A stretch of 64,000 nucleotides of DNA, taken from assembly GCA_004794785.1 (NCBI GenBank), contig SJOL01006765.1, positions 346,009 to 410,008 of the forward strand, given 5' to 3'. The notes under the pieces are model-generated. The model was not told the DNA's origin, did not search any database, and was given only the letters and a program-made list of their open reading frames with translations. Origin of the DNA: Opisthorchis felineus (taxonomy: Eukaryota; Platyhelminthes; Trematoda; Opisthorchiida; Opisthorchiidae). Both the position numbers and the translations under genes were made by a program. Shown one piece after another: positions 50,264 through 61,203 of this stretch (positions are counted from its first letter, which is position 1; each line of letters begins with the position of its first letter).

Positions 50264-53200
50264 CTTAAGAAAGATTGTGGCCTTTATGCCACCGAAACCG
50301 GACTGAAATCTAGAGGATGGTGGTTTTAACATGAATCGTAAGTGGTTCAGGACAGAACTTGGACGTTCATCTATTTTTGCTCTTCCTGTCTCCAACCTCT
50401 CACTGACCCTTCCTGCACTTATCAGTGGGTAGGAGACGTTACACATAATCTCATATAACATACTGTACGCTGTCCCAACTGTTCCCTTTGCATTCACCTT
50501 CATTTCGACCCTCTTTCTATCTGTCTATCCCATGTCACTTGGGCATCCTCGAGTTCGTTAACGTCAGTCAAAATATCAGGTCATATTTATTGTGCCTTCA
50601 GTAGGTGGTGGGATAAGATGTCGTGGAAATACGGGATCTCAACTAATCCCGCCAGAATGTTCTTTTTTTTCATGTTTTCATAATCTAAGTCCCAGAGTGA
50701 AAAAGCAATACATTTCGTTCTCTCCATTCGCGGAATTCAAGTACATGTCATTATTTCGAAGGATTGTCCGCTGTACGACATTTCTGACGTTATAATGACA
50801 AAATATAGTCCAGAGAAGGTGACAGACTGACACCGCAGTCTCAGTGACAAGGTTCTCGACCGATTAGTCTGAATCAAACTGTTACCGGTTTAGACCGTTT
50901 CCAGAATGAAGTCCGATCGGCATCTGAGCCACCTGAGTCCAAATTCTGAGCTTCAACAGTGCAGAGATCTTAGATATATGTAACAAACCAGTCGGAACCA
51001 CTTCTAATGAACCGTTGTGGACATCCATATGGTTAGGCATCAGTCAGCTAAGATAAAGTGTTCCCGTTTGACCAGTCTTACAAGAATTGGGGCAACCAAT
51101 GGATTGCTTAGATTACTCACGTTACTTCTGTGCCATAAAAAAGAAAAAGGAGGATCCTACAGCTATCACGATTAAGATGTGTTGTTTTTTTTTACCCATG
51201 CACCTGAACACACTATTACCTTCTCGTTTGTTACTTTATCTCCTGTTCGTTAACGTGAAAATTCAAATGATCCTTTTAGACTGGGGAACTAAGCTAAGTC
51301 TTTTTGGGTAATCTTGGGAGAGGTCGAAAAATACTGCCTCGTTAATCGGTTTGATTTTACTGTCTGCTTTTAGGTTACGATTGGATTATATTGTCACCAT
51401 TTGTGCTTGATACGCTCGGTCGTACTTTACAACGTTGAATGCAGAATGCTGAAGCTGTTACTTAACCAGTTCAGGCAAGCAATGCCAGTTTTCTGAGCTC
51501 CATCAAGGAAGTGCTGTTCAACTGTATGTATATCATTTCGCTCCTATTTCAACGAATATTGACTGAATTTCTATATAGCATGACTTCTTAATTTTCACCT
51601 CCAGTCCTAATAACACTTGGTAGTTCATGTTCGCCAAAATTGTTCGGTCGCTTTCTTAATTTACGAATTCTGTTGAACAGCATACAATAGCACTGGTCTA
51701 GCACAGTATAGCATAGAGTACAATGGTATGGTGCATTACATTATAGTGGAGTATAGTATAGTGCGGTATGACGCAGTATAGATTAGTTTTATAAACACAA
51801 CTGCTATGTGGAAAAACTTACTAGATTATCAGTGACTGAAAAGAGATCCAGCTCAGCGTTTTTGCAACTTTCGAGTTCCAAATGATTCAGAAGAATGGGA
51901 TTGAAAGATTCTGGGAGTTTCAGTGTGACATCGTCATTGATCGATACCTGCAGTTAGAAGGGACACAGATGATCTAATTTGACTTGGGGAAGTCACACCC
52001 AGCTATCTTATATTTTGCACCAAAAGCAACATCGCAATGTGCCAGTAAGCCATTTGCACATGTTATGAATGGGCCGATAAACAACATTATTCTCCATATG
52101 AAATAAAATCTCTATGGGTGTGCAGTTTGAGACTACCAGCTTCCTATCGCAACACCAGGTAAATGATTGTCAATCTATCAGCACAGGTTGTGGTTCTGAC
52201 CTGCGATAAGATCCTGCTTCCACCTGAAACCTACCTCAAACAAGCAAATTACATTAATCTTGATGTCTTCGTGCCAGACCATCCATTATATTCCTCTGCG
52301 TAGCACTTCATCAAGATAAACTTTGGCATGCGGCCAAAAATCTGTCTTACTTGTCACAGAAGTTTCGGCGAAATCTTCAAAGTAAGATATCCAATGTCCT
52401 GTCAACCTAACGTAATAAAACGACTGATAGATACATAATGAAGGCAGTTTTGCTAGTCCCGTTCTTCCGTCAATGATTAGTATGTGTTCAGTATCTGTTC
52501 CGTATATACGAAAAATTGTAATTGGTCTCTCCTGAAGTGGCTGGAATTATAATATAATCGTGCTTGGTCGAAAATGCAGGAGGCAAATTTGTGAATCAAT
52601 TGAGTAGTTACCAAAACTGAAGCCAAGTGTAACTTTTTCAATACTCGTTGGTTTCTGGAAAAGCCATAAACTAAATCATACAATTATTACTTAACAAGTA
52701 ATTATCGGGTGTGATTCGAAAGTAAGCTTAGCAACACATTTCGTAGACAACAGTTAAAACTGTGACTCCAATTTCCACAATAATAGTGGAATACACAGCA
52801 AGCCTAAAGAGTTAGGGAATCTAGCTGACGACCACAGTCCTTAAATACGTTCGTAGGGTTGCATACACCCAGCTTCGAGAATTGAAAAGCCTGCCGTTGC
52901 CAACGGGATACGAAAATAGTCGGTCACTGACATAAGCTTTAAAACGTCCGGTATATCCGAGGTCCACGAGTGCAAGCAAAGGTGCTAGATACAATTTTTG
53001 AATGTGGTATGCCAGCGAGTTTCAAACATCTTTGGTCACTTGTTTACCAAATAGGAGGTAATTTCTTCGGCAAACGGTTTCGTCAAACCTACCCAAAGAA
53101 AAAGCATTCTGGCACATAAACTGCGAATAGAATTAATCTTTTAGGACGCATAGTGCTCAGAGTCCCCTGGTTTGGATCGAGCTCGATGTCGTCTTTGGGA

Positions 53201-54020
53201 ATTCAGCACGCCTGTTATTTTCTTTCCGACGAGATATACTTAGACCCATTACACATGACCGTACAGCGTTATTGAGCAACAGAACTGCGAAGGCAATTTT
53301 CGTTCGAAGGTGAAATTATAAGCATCGAATATGGTGTTTACATCAGAAACCGTTCTCTCCTGCCTTCTCTCACATACCAATCAGAACTGCAGTATTTGCC
53401 TGGGAAATAGGATGTTTGGAGATTGGGTTTACCAGTTGATTGTTGTTGGTGAACTTTCAACAATATGCAGCAGATATGGGTTAAAAGCGTTTGGACGCCG
53501 TCAAGATTATGATCCACTCACTGGATTGAGTGAAATAATATTCTTGGCACAAAGCCCTGTTATTAATTCAGATTTCTGAATAGGAACACAGCCTATCTGT
53601 TTTCCCTCCTTGCGACGTCCGACTTTACTGATCAGATCCACTTAACGGCAACGAGTAGTGCTGCTGTGGTTTAAATTCCGTGTCACAAATTTGCCCAACC
53701 AAAGCAACAAGAAATACATCTGTCCAATTGTACTTTCAGAATGCCTCTCTAAGGCCATATTGGGGTAATACTGACCAGTTAACCGTGGGCTTAGAAATAC
53801 CTAAACATTTCTCTGGGACAGTTCTGATCTTATTGCTCGGTTACTTTAGTTCTGGTGCAAAATATGGTGTGAAGCTGCAAGTTTTCACTATTTTACCGGT
53901 TAAAACAGAGGTTTGAAATATATGTGTTTCGGATATGCTTTCAAATAGACTATAAAACTTATTGGATAGCTTAGTACAGGGTCTTGACTCAAAAATTGCG
54001 GTAACCGGAAGTGAGGTAGT
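50264..54020. other. No supported gene; minisatellite at 51.7 kb
   Basis: Short frames only. The plus-strand frame at 53331-53579 and the minus-strand one at 52477-52683 lack supporting splice sites. Confidence 0.5.
51679..51787. repeat. Degenerate GTATA/TATAG minisatellite
   Basis: About ten variants of a ten-base unit like gcacagtata/gcatagagta over 109 bp. Confidence 0.8.
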
Positions 54021-54026
54021 TTTATT
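54021..54026 (-). terminator. Candidate polyadenylation signal AATAAA
   Basis: TTTATT on the plus strand reads AATAAA on the minus strand, about 240 bp beyond the TGA of the possible terminal exon at 54265. The motif is common in AT-rich DNA, so this is only a candidate. Confidence 0.2.
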
Positions 54027-54264
54027 TACTTTGTTACCAACGTTAGGAATGTTGGTTGTGAAAACTTAAGTGAAACGATTCCATAACTTTTTGCGCCGTG
54101 AGGCCACAGATTTTGTATAACTTAGTCAGTAATCGAAAGTTTATCCTGTGACCTTTTGTCTATTGATGTTTTGGTGATTGGAATCGGTCAGCCTTCAGTG
54201 CAGCTGTCGGCCGAATCCTTTCATGTGATTCTCAGCAAAATCAGTTAAACAAACAGACTACAGA

Positions 54265-54618
54265 TCAAAAGCAACCAGACATCAAGATGCGACCTACAGC
54301 GGAGTATAGTCCTCTTGCATGAATACAAATAGTGAAGTTTTCGTGGTTGTCCAGGTTGGCTGAGTTGTCCGCGCACTTCCAGGATACCAAACATGTAGGG
54401 TTGCTATTTCTTGTACCATAGACTGTCATTGAACCGGTAGACCACACCTCTATTGTCATCGCCGAGAACGAATCAACTTCTGTTATCTCGTCTGTCCACA
54501 GGCGTATGGTGCATGATTGCGGTCTGGACACTTCATTCAAAAAGTGACCAATCAGAAGTGCACTACGCCCAGAGCTGAGTGTGAGTGGGAATTTGGCTCC
54601 AAATTTGTTATTTCTTAG
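54265..54618 (-). CDS. Possible terminal exon of the repeat-protein gene
   Basis: An acceptor (cataattcaccttcactccag) is followed on a codon boundary by LRNNKFGAKFPLTLSSGRSA, then IRLWTDEITEVDSFSAMTIE, and the frame ends at a TGA after MSGCF. The phase fits the donor at 55356, so this could be the last coding exon. The segment is rich in alternating hydrophobic and polar residues, as in a beta-strand domain, but I recognise no family. A frame of this length (118 codons) can occur by chance; the splice-phase match is the main support. Confidence 0.35.
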   Translation of the reverse strand, partial: LRNNKFGAKFPLTLSSGRSALLIGHFLNEVSRPQSCTIRLWTDEITEVDSFSAMTIEVWSTGSMTVYGTRNSNPTCLVSWKCADNSANLDNHENFTICIHARGLYSAVGRILMSGCF

Positions 54619-54738
54619 CTGGAGTGAAGGTGAATTATGAAAACAGTCAGTTTTTCCGAATCTGCTGATGTAAAATAACATTTTATGGTACACAGTTTCT
54701 GGCTCACAAAAGGAATGAAAAATATGGGGTTATAATAA

Positions 54739-55101
54739 TCATGCTGATTCATGTGCTTCATTGGAAGAAAACATACGGATGAAAAATTTCTCTGTTGATT
54801 TATATAAAGTAACACTTTGGAGTTTGGCAGTGGGACAGAAGGATTCGCCTACGATCATTGTTGTTTGATCACGCAAAATCATTTCAGGGATATAATTTGA
54901 GGATAAATTGTTCCGTTCCATTCGTTTACAGTTCCGTCTGTTTAGTGCCAAAGCTTGTGGATGATTTAATGGTGGCCGGTAGGTGACGATGCGTGGAAGA
55001 ACGTCTTTCCGCGGCCTTCGTGAATGAAGTGTAGCCAGTGTTGTGGAGAGACCCGTAGGCAGGCGAAACATTCCAGATGAGCTGCTTTGAGAGTGCAGCA
55101 C
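54739..55101 (-). other. Open frame between two exons, status unclear
   Basis: A 120-codon minus-strand frame. From the internal ATG at MFRLPTGL it reads MFRLPTGLSTTLATLHSRR and later IPEMILRDQTTMIVGES, ending at TGA after NEAHESA. A strong donor-like ATCC|GTATGT occurs near the end, but it leaves one base and the possible starts do not fit the phase left by the donor at 55356. It may be a separate first exon, an alternative exon or chance. The basic, Ser/Thr-rich start resembles a mitochondrial targeting sequence, a weak criterion. Confidence 0.2.
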
Positions 55102-55355
55102 CCGGAGTTGTTTATATAGTTTGTACCCTCAGAAAATTTCATCTATGGAAGATCTGAACTGTCAACTTTCTTTCGCGAATGACAGCGAACATGCGTTTTT
55201 TCACGCGGTGTTGCCTACCGACCACCACTAAATCATGCGCGCTTGGACATTAGCCAGACAGAAAGGCAAATGAAAGCGTTTCAGGGCAGTGGTCTGTCTC
55301 CAGAAGTTAGCATTTGGACCAACCCAATCCCGTTAGGAAAAATACTGTAACTTAC

Positions 55356-55474
55356 TTCAGTGGCGTCCACGTATGACTTTGTAACTGGAAGAGGTATAGA
55401 TTCTATTGTTGGAGGTTCTGCATACACCTTGGACATGTTCGCTCTGGTGGAATGTACAGGCCGCTCTCTGAAAT
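55356..55474 (-). CDS. Downstream exon of the repeat-protein gene
   Basis: Excellent splice sites on both sides: acceptor with an eight-T run and a cag (tttttttcaatctacacag), donor GAA|GTAAGT. In the one frame that stays open it reads FRERPVHSTRANMSKVYAEPP followed by TIESIPLPVTKSYVDATE. It begins with two bases completing a codon, matching the one base left by the 56198 donor (g plus at gives Asp), and ends on a codon boundary. The other two frames hit stops. Composition (Pro, Tyr, Val, charged residues) resembles the end of the large exon. Confidence 0.75.
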
Positions 55475-55593
55475 CTGTGTAGATTGAAAAAAAACGATTA
55501 AGTTTGATTCTACGGTGGCTTATGTATCACGTCTAATCATCTGTTTATGTGTATAAATCAAAGCCCCACTTTTCCCATGCAACTCTAATACAC

Positions 55594-55797
55594 CGAAAAT
55601 TTTAGAAGCTCTTAGCGGCCTGTGATTTATAAACAGCTCGTTACGTGCATTTTCACAGGGTGGTTCGCGACTTTCAGGAGCTGCAAGGTCATTCAGATCA
55701 ACTTCCAACTCACGAGACATGACCTTCGTAAGGGGGTTGAAAAATCGATCTTCCCGAGATTCGAATGTGTAGGGAAACATTTGCCATATCATCCGAA
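55594..55797 (-). CDS. Possible alternative exon of the repeat-protein gene
   Basis: Lies inside the 723-bp intron between 56198 and 55474. The minus-strand frame reads RMIWQMFPYTFESRED, then charged sequence (KVMSRELEVDLNDLAAPESRE) and NELFINHRPLRASK. Possible boundaries (acceptor tctagagag, donor TTCG|GTGTAT) would make a 204-bp exon with phase 1 on both sides, so it could be included or skipped without changing frame. Both splice sites are weak and the acceptor has competing AGs, so this may be intron. Confidence 0.3.
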
Positions 55798-56197
55798 CTC
55801 TCTAGAATCAGGCCAAAGCATCAAATCGACATTTTGGGGCCAAACGAAAAAGTTGAAGTGTTATGACTTCCTTTGAGTCAGATAATCCCCTTCAATAATT
55901 ATACATGCTCTTGCGCTTATTTCCCATTCACTCTTCTGCATAACCAGTGGTGAAAACCTAAATTCCCGAATTGATTTATGTTCTATCACCTACTGAAATA
56001 GTCCAGCTACTTTGACCGTTAATGAATACAGCATGAAAAATGCGTGGTTTCTTTATTTTGCCTTGTGATACAGGCAGGAGAACTTTCCAATTTTTCTGAG
56101 TAAACGGCCATTCATTTTCACCGGAGGAGCTTTTGATGCATACTAAGCCTTGTAAGGAACCATAGCATATTATTATTTAACCGAGAAGCAAAATTAC

Positions 56198-57247
56198 CTT
56201 GTTGGGACATGAAGGGTTGGCTCTTTCTGCATAGCATCAATTCGCTCTCCGTAAGGGAGGAAATACTGCTTCCGACGGAATCGATGCGGTTCGGGAACCC
56301 CATGGAAGCGCGAGCGTCTCGTTCTTTGGCCCGCGAGCGCCTAGATCGGTAATTTCTGAGGGATCTCTGTCTTTCATAATAGTAATCGCTTCTTCCTACA
56401 GTAAGAACGTATTCTCCATCGGAATGGATGGCGCTGTCAGTATCTTCACTTCTGGAATAGCTGGGATAGGGAACTGATGCCGAGCGAACCGGTTCTTGGT
56501 AAACCGGTTTTTTTATGACTGGGTTCACATCGTACTTCGGTTTGGAAATAATGTTGTCAACATCATAAACCGGTCTCTGTACCATAGAGCTTCTGGGCTT
56601 CTGTGTTGAGACATCTCCGGCCAGTGTGGTTTCGGGTAGATGCCCCATTCTTCCGTGGTACTTGTCTTCCAGTTTGGCTGCAAGCTCAGGGGCTGGTCCT
56701 TTAAGTTTGCCTGGTTTGGATTCCGAATACTGTGGCGGACCTAAAGGACCAAGTGCGGAAGGTGGTTTTGCTGCTCCTTGCAGGTCATTTTCCATGTACC
56801 TAGGCTCTATTCCTCGTGGGGCGGGCTCTGGTGCTCCACCAGTGAGGATCACGTTGGGATCAAAGCATGCTCGACCAGATTCGTACAAGATGTCTGCGTT
56901 TTCAGGAGCTTTTCCTTTGAGCTTACGTGCTGTAGCTGGTACAACGGGTGCCACTGACATTCTTTGATCCGGCTGATCATGCGCCAATTCACTTCCTCGT
57001 GAAGCAGGCAACATTGGTCCCAGTATCGTAAAGTTTTCGAATTCAGGAATTGCTTTCTGACCGGCAACATATCCAGCGATTTCCGGGGCGGCTGCTTTCA
57101 TGACGCCCTTCGGAACCGGACCTGGAACAGGGGCATGATCTACACCGGCATTCAAGTACAGTGGTCCTTCAGATGCCCGCATAACTGGAGCAACTTGGCT
57201 GGGGCCTGCAGTCATTGCGTGGGATTCAGGATAAGACCTGGAAAAAG
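56198..57247 (-). CDS. Large internal exon of an unrecognised proline-rich repeat protein
   Basis: This is the longest open frame in the window (349 whole codons) and by far the least likely to be chance. Reading on the minus strand, it starts after a pyrimidine-rich acceptor (ttccattttag) with two bases completing a codon, and ends at a strong donor (CAAG|GTAATT) with one base over, so it is flanked by phase 1 introns and is a multiple of three. The product begins FSRSYPESHA, then carries one copy of the repeat also found in the exon at 60207-60515: APVPGPVPK, APEIA, YVAGQKA, PEFE. Two weaker echoes follow (LKGKAPENAD and LKGPAPELAAKLED), then a Tyr/Lys/Pro stretch (KPKYDV, KKPVYQEP), a Ser/Asp-rich part, and a very basic segment (RSRRSRAKERDARA). 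There is no signal peptide or membrane segment. The frame runs on to a stop at 56118, but the residues past the donor look intronic. I do not recognise the family; the composition suggests an intracellular scaffold or cytoskeletal protein, which is inference only. Confidence 0.88.
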
Positions 57248-57682
57248 CTAAAATGGAAATTATGACAACAGTAAATCAGTCTCATCAAAATATGTAGTTC
57301 CAAAATTTGTGATCAGCAAAAAAACGGCCTAATTTTGTTCGGATTACTATTGTAAATGGGGCCCCTATATGTTGCCTTCAGCGGGTAATTACTTCTTGAT
57401 TGTTGTCTAAATTCCTAATTTGGAGCAATACAACAGCGTCCTTGAAAGCATATATGGCCAGTGGCCCCCGGCTACACAATTCACACTTCTTGCATGCACT
57501 TGAGAGTAAATGTGTACAGGGGAAGAAAAACGGAAATATGTAGCTATCAGGAAGGTCAGATTCCTGAAAGCAACCACAGAACGCCCAGAACCTACTGAGA
57601 CCCTAAAACTTCACCAAAATCTCAATAGGAAAGCCGGCAAGCATCCAGGCCAGTCAGTCATTCAATCAATTCAGCAAAAGCC

Positions 57683-57785
57683 GATGAATGTTCAGGCACG
57701 CCACAGAAGCACGACCGAATGTGATCAGCATTCAGGCACGTCATAGAAACACGATCGATGTTGATGGGTGTTCACTGACGCCTAT
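57683..57785. repeat. 40-bp tandem repeat, about 2.5 copies
   Basis: Units start at 57683, 57723 and 57763. Each begins gat, then a tgttcaggcacg-like block, then cacgaycga; the first two units agree at most positions and the third is partial. Confidence 0.8.
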
Positions 57786-58250
57786 CAGGCAGCCTGGATC
57801 AATGTCAGAAAGTTCCCTTTAAACATCGCGGGGCCGTTGTAACTTTCGCACTCGCACGCACTCGCTTGTTGCAATAAAGCTGTTGTGTTCCTTGTCGGTG
57901 AGCTCTTTTCTGGCACTAGGTACTGGAGCGGGGTCAGCAGAAGATATAACAGTAGCTACAGGTCATGCCGAAATCGGTCCGGGTGACGTGAGAAAGCGTG
58001 CACACCACATGCAATACAATTATCGTCTGCTGATCAGGTTGCACGCAGTGACCATGGCTCTTCGCATGGTGACGAAACGGTCTGTAGGCCGGTTGCCATG
58101 CTCGGCGAACAGGGCAGCTGCCACTTCGATGGCAGCTAACAAACTCAATCGGGTTACCGATCTTTGGGAATACAGCTAGGTTCATAGGTCAAACTGCAGC
58201 CTCATCGTCTCAAACGTTTCGGACATTGAGAGTTTGTCATTGAAAGTTTG

Positions 58251-58314
58251 TCATGTATATTCGTAATGTACTACTCATAAGGTTGTTGAAAATTCTTCCA
58301 CAGCCCACGACCGG
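58251..58314 (-). repeat. Hammerhead repeat fragment in the intron
   Basis: Matches the 305-bp family from the palindromic ribozyme stem III (accggt) through the stem I 3' strand (gtgggc), the motif gaattttcaacaacc and the stretch leading to ttacgaatatacatg. It ends abruptly at the ribozyme stem III, so the core (CTGATGA, stem II, GAAA) is missing. Confidence 0.75.
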
Positions 58315-58682
58315 TTGTTGGAACAACTAAAAAGCATCGCTTGTCATGACTGGTTCAACCTTGGCCTTAGCTCCGACTTCTGGTGAGAGTGACTTATTGG
58401 GTGTTGTGTCTTTGTGTCTGTGTGTACCAGATGGATGTCTCTAACAATGTCAGTCGACTGATGCGTGGTTTGGAGCTGCATTTTGAGGTCACATGAAGTT
58501 GACGGCCCAGGTGCCGTCCGGGAATGCTTAATTAGCTGTGTGGCCGGACCAACTCCAATAGTAAGAAAGCCGGTTCCACTGGACGCGTGTTAATTCCCGG
58601 CGCCCGGGCACAAAGACTCACTGGATGCCGTCCTGAAATCTAATCGACGAATGCACGCGCGAACAAATTCATTATGGTACTT

Positions 58683-58976
58683 CTACTCAAGTGGACCCAC
58701 TGAAAAGATATAGTCACGTTCATCTTTTTCCCTTCTGTATGGTCCTGGGGTGGGAGTTGGACACCACCTTAAGGTATTCTTATGTTCTAGTTGTCTGGAT
58801 GTTACGCCAATGTATTTGCCCGAAACGTCTGCGCAACGAATTCTGTATTCATGATTCGTGCAATGATGGGGAGTGATGGGGTCTGTTGTACTAACAGTAG
58901 GCTTCTCGAGAGTGTTGTCAATTGTAACATGCGTATCCATTTCATGAGATGTTTCGAATTTTCTGTATAATGTCAC
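58683..58976 (-). pseudogene. Penelope-like element GIY-YIG endonuclease fragment
   Basis: The minus-strand frame contains HCTNHEYRIRCADVSGKYIG followed by VTSRQLEHK at about 58785-58862. This matches the layout of the C-terminal endonuclease of Penelope-like retroelements: a Cys/His-rich lead-in, then Y-x-I-x-C-x-D-C, YIG, and T-x-R-x-L. The second Cys of the C-A-D-C motif is Val here. After RQLEH the similarity stops and low-quality sequence runs to the stop, so it is a fragment. It lies upstream, in minus-strand sense, of the hammerhead repeat piece at 58251-58314, the order expected for the 3' end of a PLE (endonuclease, then terminal repeat). No reverse transcriptase domain was found near it. 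Confidence 0.6.
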
Positions 58977-60206
58977 AGGTTCCAGACCTACAAATTATAC
59001 CGTCTGTAGCCTTCCGTTTGTCAGTATTACGTGCTCCCAGTTTTGTGGTTGACCTTGATAGCTGCTGTCTGCTGAGTGGTTTAACGTGCCCGTTTTCTCG
59101 CAGTACGTTGTTCATTCTGATAAGTTGTTACAGTTCCATCAGCAAACAGGTTTTCTAAGGTGTCTGAAATTCCATTGAAGCTGTACTAATCGCTGGGCCA
59201 GCTTTAGCTCAAAGTGAAAAGAAGTTCGTTGTGAAATGATACGATTTCGCAACCGCCTTTCTCTCTTCGTGGTTCCAAAACTGATCGAAGAAGCCCAGTG
59301 TTTCTGTGACATATGCTACGCCTCAGACTTTTTCATACGAGGAGGGCCAAGTTAGGTCTGTGACTAACGCTTTTTCTAAAGACATCTGATTTCGCTGAAG
59401 TAATCCATCTCCGACGTATACGCTAAAGAGAATATCGGTCTCAGGCTGATCGGGTAACCGAATCAAACATGATCTGAACGTGAATAAACAAAGGGGTTAA
59501 CCAGGCAGAATTTTGACCTCCAGTCATTCCAGTACCAAGGCGGAGCGAATATCTTTTTTTGCTTTGTGGTTTTTGTTGCCCCACACAAGCCGTGTGAACC
59601 GGACAAAAATCTATTTAGCACCAGCCTTCTTTTAGTGTCGTGCGGCCAAATGACCATAAATTTCGTACACGTCCATCAGGTGCACAAGACGTCAATCGTG
59701 AATTCGATCAAAGCAATCAAAATTTTTCTTGTTGCACCACCAGTGCACTTTGTCACAGTGAACTGTTTTTCGTAATACCATTGGGAATCCATGGAGAAAC
59801 TCAGAAATTATCTAATAATCAGGACAAGTAAAGACATCAGGAAGATGTCTCTATTTGGTGAGTTATTTCGACATTTCCACAATCAGATACGAAACTCGCT
59901 CATAGGGGAACTACCTTAATTATGACATGGCCATCCTGCGGATGATTTCTCTAAAGACTGCTATCTCCTTATATGTGAACTGAGGAATAATGCTGTTGGT
60001 TGATGTTGAAAATGACAGAGATGCGAGCTGAGATCATCGAGAAGTTATATCACAGCTTAGTGAAATGAATTTGATGTAGTTGTGTGGATATTTGGTAGGT
60101 TGTTCACTTAAAAAGGTACGGGTTCCAGTTCTCTTTAAAACGCGCAGGACTAGATGAAAAAAAACTTATCGGAGTGAAGTGCTTCGGCCAACAAATCAAC
60201 ACGTAC

Positions 60207-60515
60207 TTTGCAAGCTTCTGTCGTCGTTCAAATGTGTGTAAGACGCTGGATCAACTCCATTTGTTAGCATGAACGCCTCGAATTCTGGTACCGCTTTTTG
60301 TCCTGCAACGTACGCCGCCATTTCTGGGGCAGGTAATTTACACGCACTCTTTGGTATTGGCCCTGGCACCGGAGCTAGGTCTGCACCAACCCCCAAATAG
60401 TTTGGCAGCAAACTCACTGTGCTGGATTGTCCGAAGACGGAACCAGAGGCAGTCGTAGGCATGTCTGTGAAAGAGGCTGACATACGCACATCATTCGCCG
60501 AAACGGAAGTAACGC
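60207..60515 (-). CDS. Exon with the other copy of the APVPGP/YVAGQKA repeat
   Basis: Minus-strand exon of 309 bp. The acceptor is preceded by a long pyrimidine run (tttttttcttttcatcag); two bases then complete a codon. The donor is CAAA|GTACGT with one base over, which joins in frame to the exon starting at 57247 (a plus ct gives Thr). The product begins VTSVSANDVRMSASFTD, then a Ser/Thr-rich linker, then GADLAPVPGPIPK, LPAPEMAAYVAG, QKAVPEFEAFM. This matches the repeat in the 56198-57247 exon over about 45 residues with mostly conservative changes, so the two exons belong to one gene and probably arose by duplication. Both are phase 1-1, so either could be skipped or duplicated without breaking the frame. 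Family unknown. Confidence 0.85.
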
Positions 60516-61110
60516 CTGATGAAAAGAAAAAAATTGGGGATCTATGTGGCACCGAACGTAATATATGAAAAATTGATGAGGTTATGCAGGAATCCTCCAG
60601 AAAGCCCTCTCTTTCCCCCTATTCACTTTGTCCTAGTTCTTGCTGGAGTGCTCTCATTTGTGCGATGTCTAAACAACCAGCATGGAAGTACCTTGTACTG
60701 TTGGTTGACACCTAGGACATTCGGCTTGTTCCTTCTGCTCATCTTCTCATACATAGTTACTTGTGTGCTTTATTAGCTACGTTTTCCCAAAGTGTATCCT
60801 CACTACTGCTAGTCTTCTACATCCAACTCTAACGCAGCATGTCTTAGTCAATAAAGGTGATTGTGCCCAAAATTGATTCTTCAGATCTGTTAACGTAAGA
60901 AAAACTATTGATCGGTGCTCCCAAACACAACGCCAATTGTCGTGCATCAGCTATAGGTGGCAGAAATAAAGTGCATACTTTCATTATTTGGAAGAGTTTT
61001 ATGAAATGTCACTCCAGAGGAATTCAGCTTATCACAAAAATGTCGGAAATTCACAACGGCGCGAAAGCTACTGAAACCATGGCCATCTTCAGTACTTTGC
61101 TTAAAATTAC

Positions 61111-61203
61111 CTATTTCTTGTATGAGTGATTTACCAAGAGGAGATGCAGGACGAGGGTGTAAGACATTGGTTTCTAGATTTTCGTTTGGTTTTTGCACGG
61201 TTG
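61111..61203 (-). CDS. Probable upstream exon of the repeat-protein gene
   Basis: The frame reads ...NVLHPRPASPLGKSLIQEI and ends at a good donor (AAATAG|GTAATT) with one base over. Spliced to 60515 this gives a Gly codon and continues into VTSVSAND, so frame and donor quality both support the join. The 5' boundary is uncertain: two AGs give the same phase, one before 61203 and one before 61173 (which would leave 63 bp, again symmetric phase 1-1), and neither has a good pyrimidine tract. There is no in-frame ATG, so the true start codon must be further upstream and was not found. Confidence 0.45.

Larger units (their letters stand above)
57248..60206 (-). other. 2.96-kb intron with transposon debris
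   Basis: Intron between the two repeat-bearing exons. It holds a 40-bp tandem repeat (57683-57785), a more GC-rich stretch with gttgcaataaagctgttg near 57870 resembling an LTR polyadenylation region, a fragment of the ribozyme repeat (58251-58314) and a PLE endonuclease fragment (58683-58976). From 58980 to 60180 I see only short frames. Confidence 0.7.

Noticed and set aside
56626..56967. Plus-strand 113-codon frame
   Set aside because: Antisense of the large coding exon.
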